Shown in pieces: positions 63,465 through 64,000 of a stretch of 64,000 nucleotides of DNA. This stretch comes from Batillaria attramentaria (lineage: Eukaryota; Mollusca; Gastropoda; Batillariidae), in NCBI GenBank assembly GCA_018292915.2, contig JACVVK020000202.1, forward strand, positions 840,001-904,000, given 5' to 3'. Under the pieces are notes generated by a model. That model was given only the letters and a program-made list of their open reading frames with translations, had not been told where the DNA came from and did no database searches. Each line of letters starts with the position of its first letter. The first letter of the stretch is position 1. A program made the translations under genes and the position numbers.

Positions 63465-64000
63465 TTGTTTCAGCTGTACCCTGTCACCTTCACCACAACT
63501 GTATCACAGTGCCAGCTGTACCCTGTCACCAAAGACCGCTCTACGGTCTTTGCTGTCACCTTCACCACAACTGGATCACAGTGCCATCCAGTCAGCTAAC
63601 CAGTAGCAGGACCAGGACCAGGTACCACGCAGTCAGTTCAGCATTTGTAAAGGCACAGCTGAAGTCCAGGACCAGCTGTACACCACCACCTTCACCACAA
63701 CTGTATCGCAAGACTACCTGTTCACCTGTTCACCTCAAAAACAACTATATCACAGGACCAGCAGTACCACATCACAACAACTGCACCACACGACCAGCCG
63801 CCATACATCATTGCCCCCACCCCAACTGTAACACAGGATTGGCAGTACATCACCATCACAACTGAATCGCAGGACCAGCCATACATCACCACCTTCACCA
63901 CAACTGTATCGTGGGAACAGTTCTCAGACAGGATCAGCTGTACAACATTACCATCACAAAAACAGGATCATAGGACCAGCCACTGGATCTGTGGCATTTG
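63465..64000. repeat. Degenerate minisatellite (unit roughly 40-60 bp) running off the window
   Basis: The phrase caccacaactgtatc and variants recur at least seven times, each followed by ac/cag and gaccagctgtac-like sequence, with irregular spacing. The array continues past 64000. An open frame of about 148 codons across it starts with GTG and reflects the repeat, not a gene. Confidence 0.85.

Noticed and set aside
63419..63865. 148-codon open frame
   Set aside because: It starts with GTG, lies wholly in a degenerate minisatellite and has no splice or family support.

Overview
This window is animal nuclear DNA, most likely from a mollusc and probably a gastropod. The evidence is three spliced genes with short GT-AG exons and long introns, many (CA)n/(TG)n microsatellites, several tRNA-derived SINE families, non-autonomous DNA elements with terminal inverted repeats, and RTE-type LINE remains. 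Nothing in it looks bacterial or viral. The taxon is an inference from genome texture and protein divergence, because no search could be run.

Layout. 1-9375 is a gene-free, repeat-rich flank ending in a 32-bp minisatellite just upstream of the first gene. 9376-15905 (+) is CCDC149 in 12 coding exons (580 aa). 15906-22403 is intergenic between two convergent 3' ends, with tandem duplications, a SINE and a short TIR element. 22404-40888 (-) is EVC2/limbin in 29 coding exons (1279 aa), with signal peptide, ectodomain, one membrane helix and a long coiled-coil tail. 40889-41602 is a 714-bp divergent promoter. 41603-59719 (+) is EVC in 22 coding exons (957 aa), with an N-terminal membrane helix and a long coiled coil. 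59720-64000 is a repeat-filled flank ending in a degenerate minisatellite that runs off the window. Splice phases of all 63 coding exons were checked by hand and close into full-length frames in all three genes.

How the genes fit together. In vertebrates EVC and EVC2 encode the two subunits of a complex at the base of the primary cilium that promotes Hedgehog signalling downstream of Smoothened, and the two genes sit head to head. The same divergent arrangement is present here, with 714 bp between start codons, which implies that the shared promoter and matched dosage are ancient. Both proteins carry the same short coiled-coil module several times and have matching C-terminal blocks, suggesting that the pair arose by an old tandem inverted duplication. 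CCDC149, a conserved coiled-coil protein of unknown function, is the tail-to-tail neighbour of EVC2.

The accessory layer is rich. One SINE family has three insertions flanked by perfect 14-bp target-site duplications. There are at least four inverted-repeat element families, a 52/48-bp minisatellite beginning 13 bp after an EVC 5' splice site, (TG)n tracts serving as the 3' splice-site tract of one exon in each of EVC and EVC2, and a long palindrome in an EVC intron.
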